From NCBI GenBank assembly GCA_002477805.1, contig DLKQ01000038.1, forward strand, positions 19,662-83,661: a stretch of 64,000 bases of DNA, given 5' to 3'. A program made the position numbers and the translations under genes. This stretch comes from Christensenella sp. UBA7584 (GTDB taxonomy: Bacteria > Bacillota > Clostridia > Christensenellales > UBA1242). Below, piece by piece: positions 62,489-64,000 of this stretch (the stretch's first letter is position 1; each line of letters opens with the position of its first letter). Under the pieces are notes generated by a model. That model had not been told where the DNA came from. It made no database searches and worked only from the letters and a program-made list of their open reading frames with translations.

Positions 62489-64000
62489 TCATATGGTTGT
62501 TTTCCATTTGTAATTGGTTTTGTCTTTGAGTTCTAATCTAACCTTGTATTCGCCAGCATCTGTGCCTGTATTTGAGGTAAATTTTATAAGAGTGGTATTA
62601 AAATTATCAAAACATACTTTCAGTAATACTATACTGAGCCCCAGTAAATACAAAACTAAAATATTCTAATTTTAGACTTGGAACATCAACTTCTTACTTT
62701 TCTATAGTAAATGTTTTATTTAGTTGTCCAAAATATTTTCTAACACCTATAATTTGCACTGTCCCTAACCCAGCACCACTAGCATCTTCACTAAATTCCT
62801 CCAAATCTGTCCATCAAAAGTTACCGCTTGGATTTGGTATTTGAACAAGAGGTGGCTCTATCAACAGAACCTAATGCCCTTATCCTTGGATAACACCCGT
62901 TTTCAAATATCTATTGATTATCTGAAAACCCAATCATTCCTGTTGAAGCCTCTCCGTTTTGAGATGAACGCATTTCATCAGTTGTTAATGTCTTTGAATT
63001 TTTATCTATTAAACAACCTGTCGACCCAGTTCCTACAATACGACTAGGTGAATAACTAGTTTCAAATGGTAATCACCCGTTGAAATGGTTTCACTATTAA
63101 AATAACTATTTTGAACATCTCCTTTGTTAAAAAATCCTGCAACACCACCAGATGAAACAAAGGTGTTAAATAGTGTGTAAATCCCACCAACACTGAAGCA
63201 GTTAAAAATTCCTCCAGCTTTGGATTTCGCTGATACCCGATTTGCTACTAATAATTCCATAAGCGAATGTCTGTTCATCTTGTAATAGCTACAATACCAC
63301 CACTATTTACCGTATTGGTCTGAAGTAATTGAATTTTTAATATTTCCATAATTTTCACAATAGACTACTTCATATTTTGACCCTTCAGTAGATAAAGACT
63401 CAGTAGAAGCACCAAGTTATTCTTGCGACAATTCCCCCGATAAAACTTCCATTATCCATAGTAGTGGCATCATCTCTTTGTAACGTGATATTTCCATAGT
63501 TTTTACAGCTAACAATTAAAAAATATGAAAATTTGTTTGTTGCAGCTGCTGTTCCAACAATTCAGGGTAAATAACTAAACTACTTGGAATAATTATATTA
63601 CCATAATTTGTACAATTTTTTATCGTACTTCCAAAACATCGACCAATAATGCCTCCGAGTTTAACATTTCCAACGTTAAAAGTTGCTTTTATCCTAATAT
63701 CATCAGAACTATTTGTGCAATCCTTAATGATAAGCGAGCAATAGTCTGCCATACCAACAATACCACCATCACTGAAAGATTTTCGCCCAGAACTTCCACT
63801 CCAAGATTGTGTAAGTTCGAAAAAATAGAAGTACTCTTTTCTATTCCGCCAAACATTTAGTTTACTGTGATAGCACCACCATTTGTGCTAAGAGTGGTTT
63901 TTATACTGGACAAAATCTCACTATTTGTCTCACCTGTATTACTTGAGTTTGTTATGTAATTAAGGAGCTTTCGGAGGTGCGTTGTATTGAATACTTCCGC
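62489..64000 (-). pseudogene. decayed large surface protein with GLUG/Ig-like repeats (partial)
   Basis: Minus-strand fragments read like a big adhesin: repeated NCKNYGNI, NCTNYGNI, GGIVARI, GGIIGR and GGVAGFFNKGDVQNSYFNSET segments (GLUG-type, about 63040-63780), then a KTLTTDEMRSS...NGCYPRI segment, then domains such as YFGQLNKTFTIEK and NTGTDAGEYKVRLELKD (62500-62760) typical of bacterial Ig-like or MBG repeats. The frame is broken by TAA (62694-62696), TGA (62814-62816), TAG (62911-62913) and several shifts. It continues past the right edge. No intact start is visible. Confidence 0.75.

Noticed and set aside
62489..63279. Stop-codon reassignment in the surface-protein region
   Set aside because: TAA, TAG and TGA all interrupt it, together with frame changes; decay explains this better. 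Intact genes nearby use normal stops.

Overview
The window is a contiguous stretch of an AT-rich, low-GC Gram-positive chromosome. It reads as an endospore-forming member of the Bacillota, most likely an uncultured clostridial lineage. The evidence is a spoVAC-spoVAD-spoVAE cluster with yunB, a gpr germination protease, a ylxY/mlpA pair next to rpsO-pnp (the Bacillus/Clostridium order), a SpoIIIE/FtsK translocase, a Phe T-box leader, RNase Y, and ribosome-binding sites of the AGGAGG type. Many promoters are near-consensus sigma-A sites with exactly 17-bp spacers, so transcription units can be drawn with some confidence. The species is not identifiable from what I can see.

Layout. 1-3.8 kb: protein export (yajC, secD, secF). 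3.8-7.4 kb: recJ and a divergent HemZ-like radical-SAM protein. 7.4-12 kb: rpsO, pnp, ylxY-like deacetylase, M16 peptidase. 12-19.3 kb: spoIIIE/ftsK, pgsA, a decayed cinA, recA, rny. 19.4-21.5 kb: an M19 dipeptidase, tRNA-Trp (minus), rnhA and a DivIC/FtsB-like protein. 21.5-27.7 kb: an ABC exporter (minus), a VTT-domain membrane protein, a PadR-type regulator with a membrane domain, and a YgjP-type metalloprotease. 28.3-30.2 kb: a Xer-type recombinase and lexA. 30.4-37 kb (minus): miaB-mutS-mutL-miaA. 37-39.4 kb: a class A PBP. 39.7-45.7 kb (minus): a T-box-led pheS-pheT-cysteine desulfurase-thiI operon. 45.7-50 kb: yunB and spoVA (minus), then an Asn/Thr-rich secreted protein (plus) with a sporulation-type promoter. 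50-54.2 kb (minus): a hypothetical membrane protein, glmS, murI, gpr. 54.2-55.3 kb: rpsT and a ChbG/YdjC deacetylase. 55.5-62 kb (minus): a DUF2798-like membrane protein behind an attenuator, galU, tsaD, prfB, secA. 62.5-64 kb (minus): wreckage of a large repeat-containing surface protein.

How it fits together. Most genes are housekeeping: secretion, RNA decay, DNA repair and recombination, tRNA modification, Phe-tRNA synthesis, cell wall, sporulation. LexA, RecA, Xer and MutSL sit close together, and lexA carries a good LexA box over its own -35. The cysteine desulfurase and ThiI form a sulfur-transfer pair that appears to be transcribed from the Phe T-box promoter.

The less ordinary signals are these: (1) a PadR regulator with a C-terminal membrane domain, a 31-bp perfect palindrome on its -10, and a related operator over the promoter of the neighbouring ABC exporter; (2) five copies of a ~33-bp imperfect palindrome in intergenic DNA, two of which flank the Xer-lexA pair; (3) a leader-peptide/terminator arrangement in front of a DUF2798-like gene; (4) a possible Shine-Dalgarno switch in the rpsO leader and a Shine-Dalgarno-sequestering hairpin at galU; (5) a CinA whose signature motifs have eroded although it keeps its place between pgsA and recA. 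I saw no CRISPR array, prophage, insertion sequence or obvious defence system.
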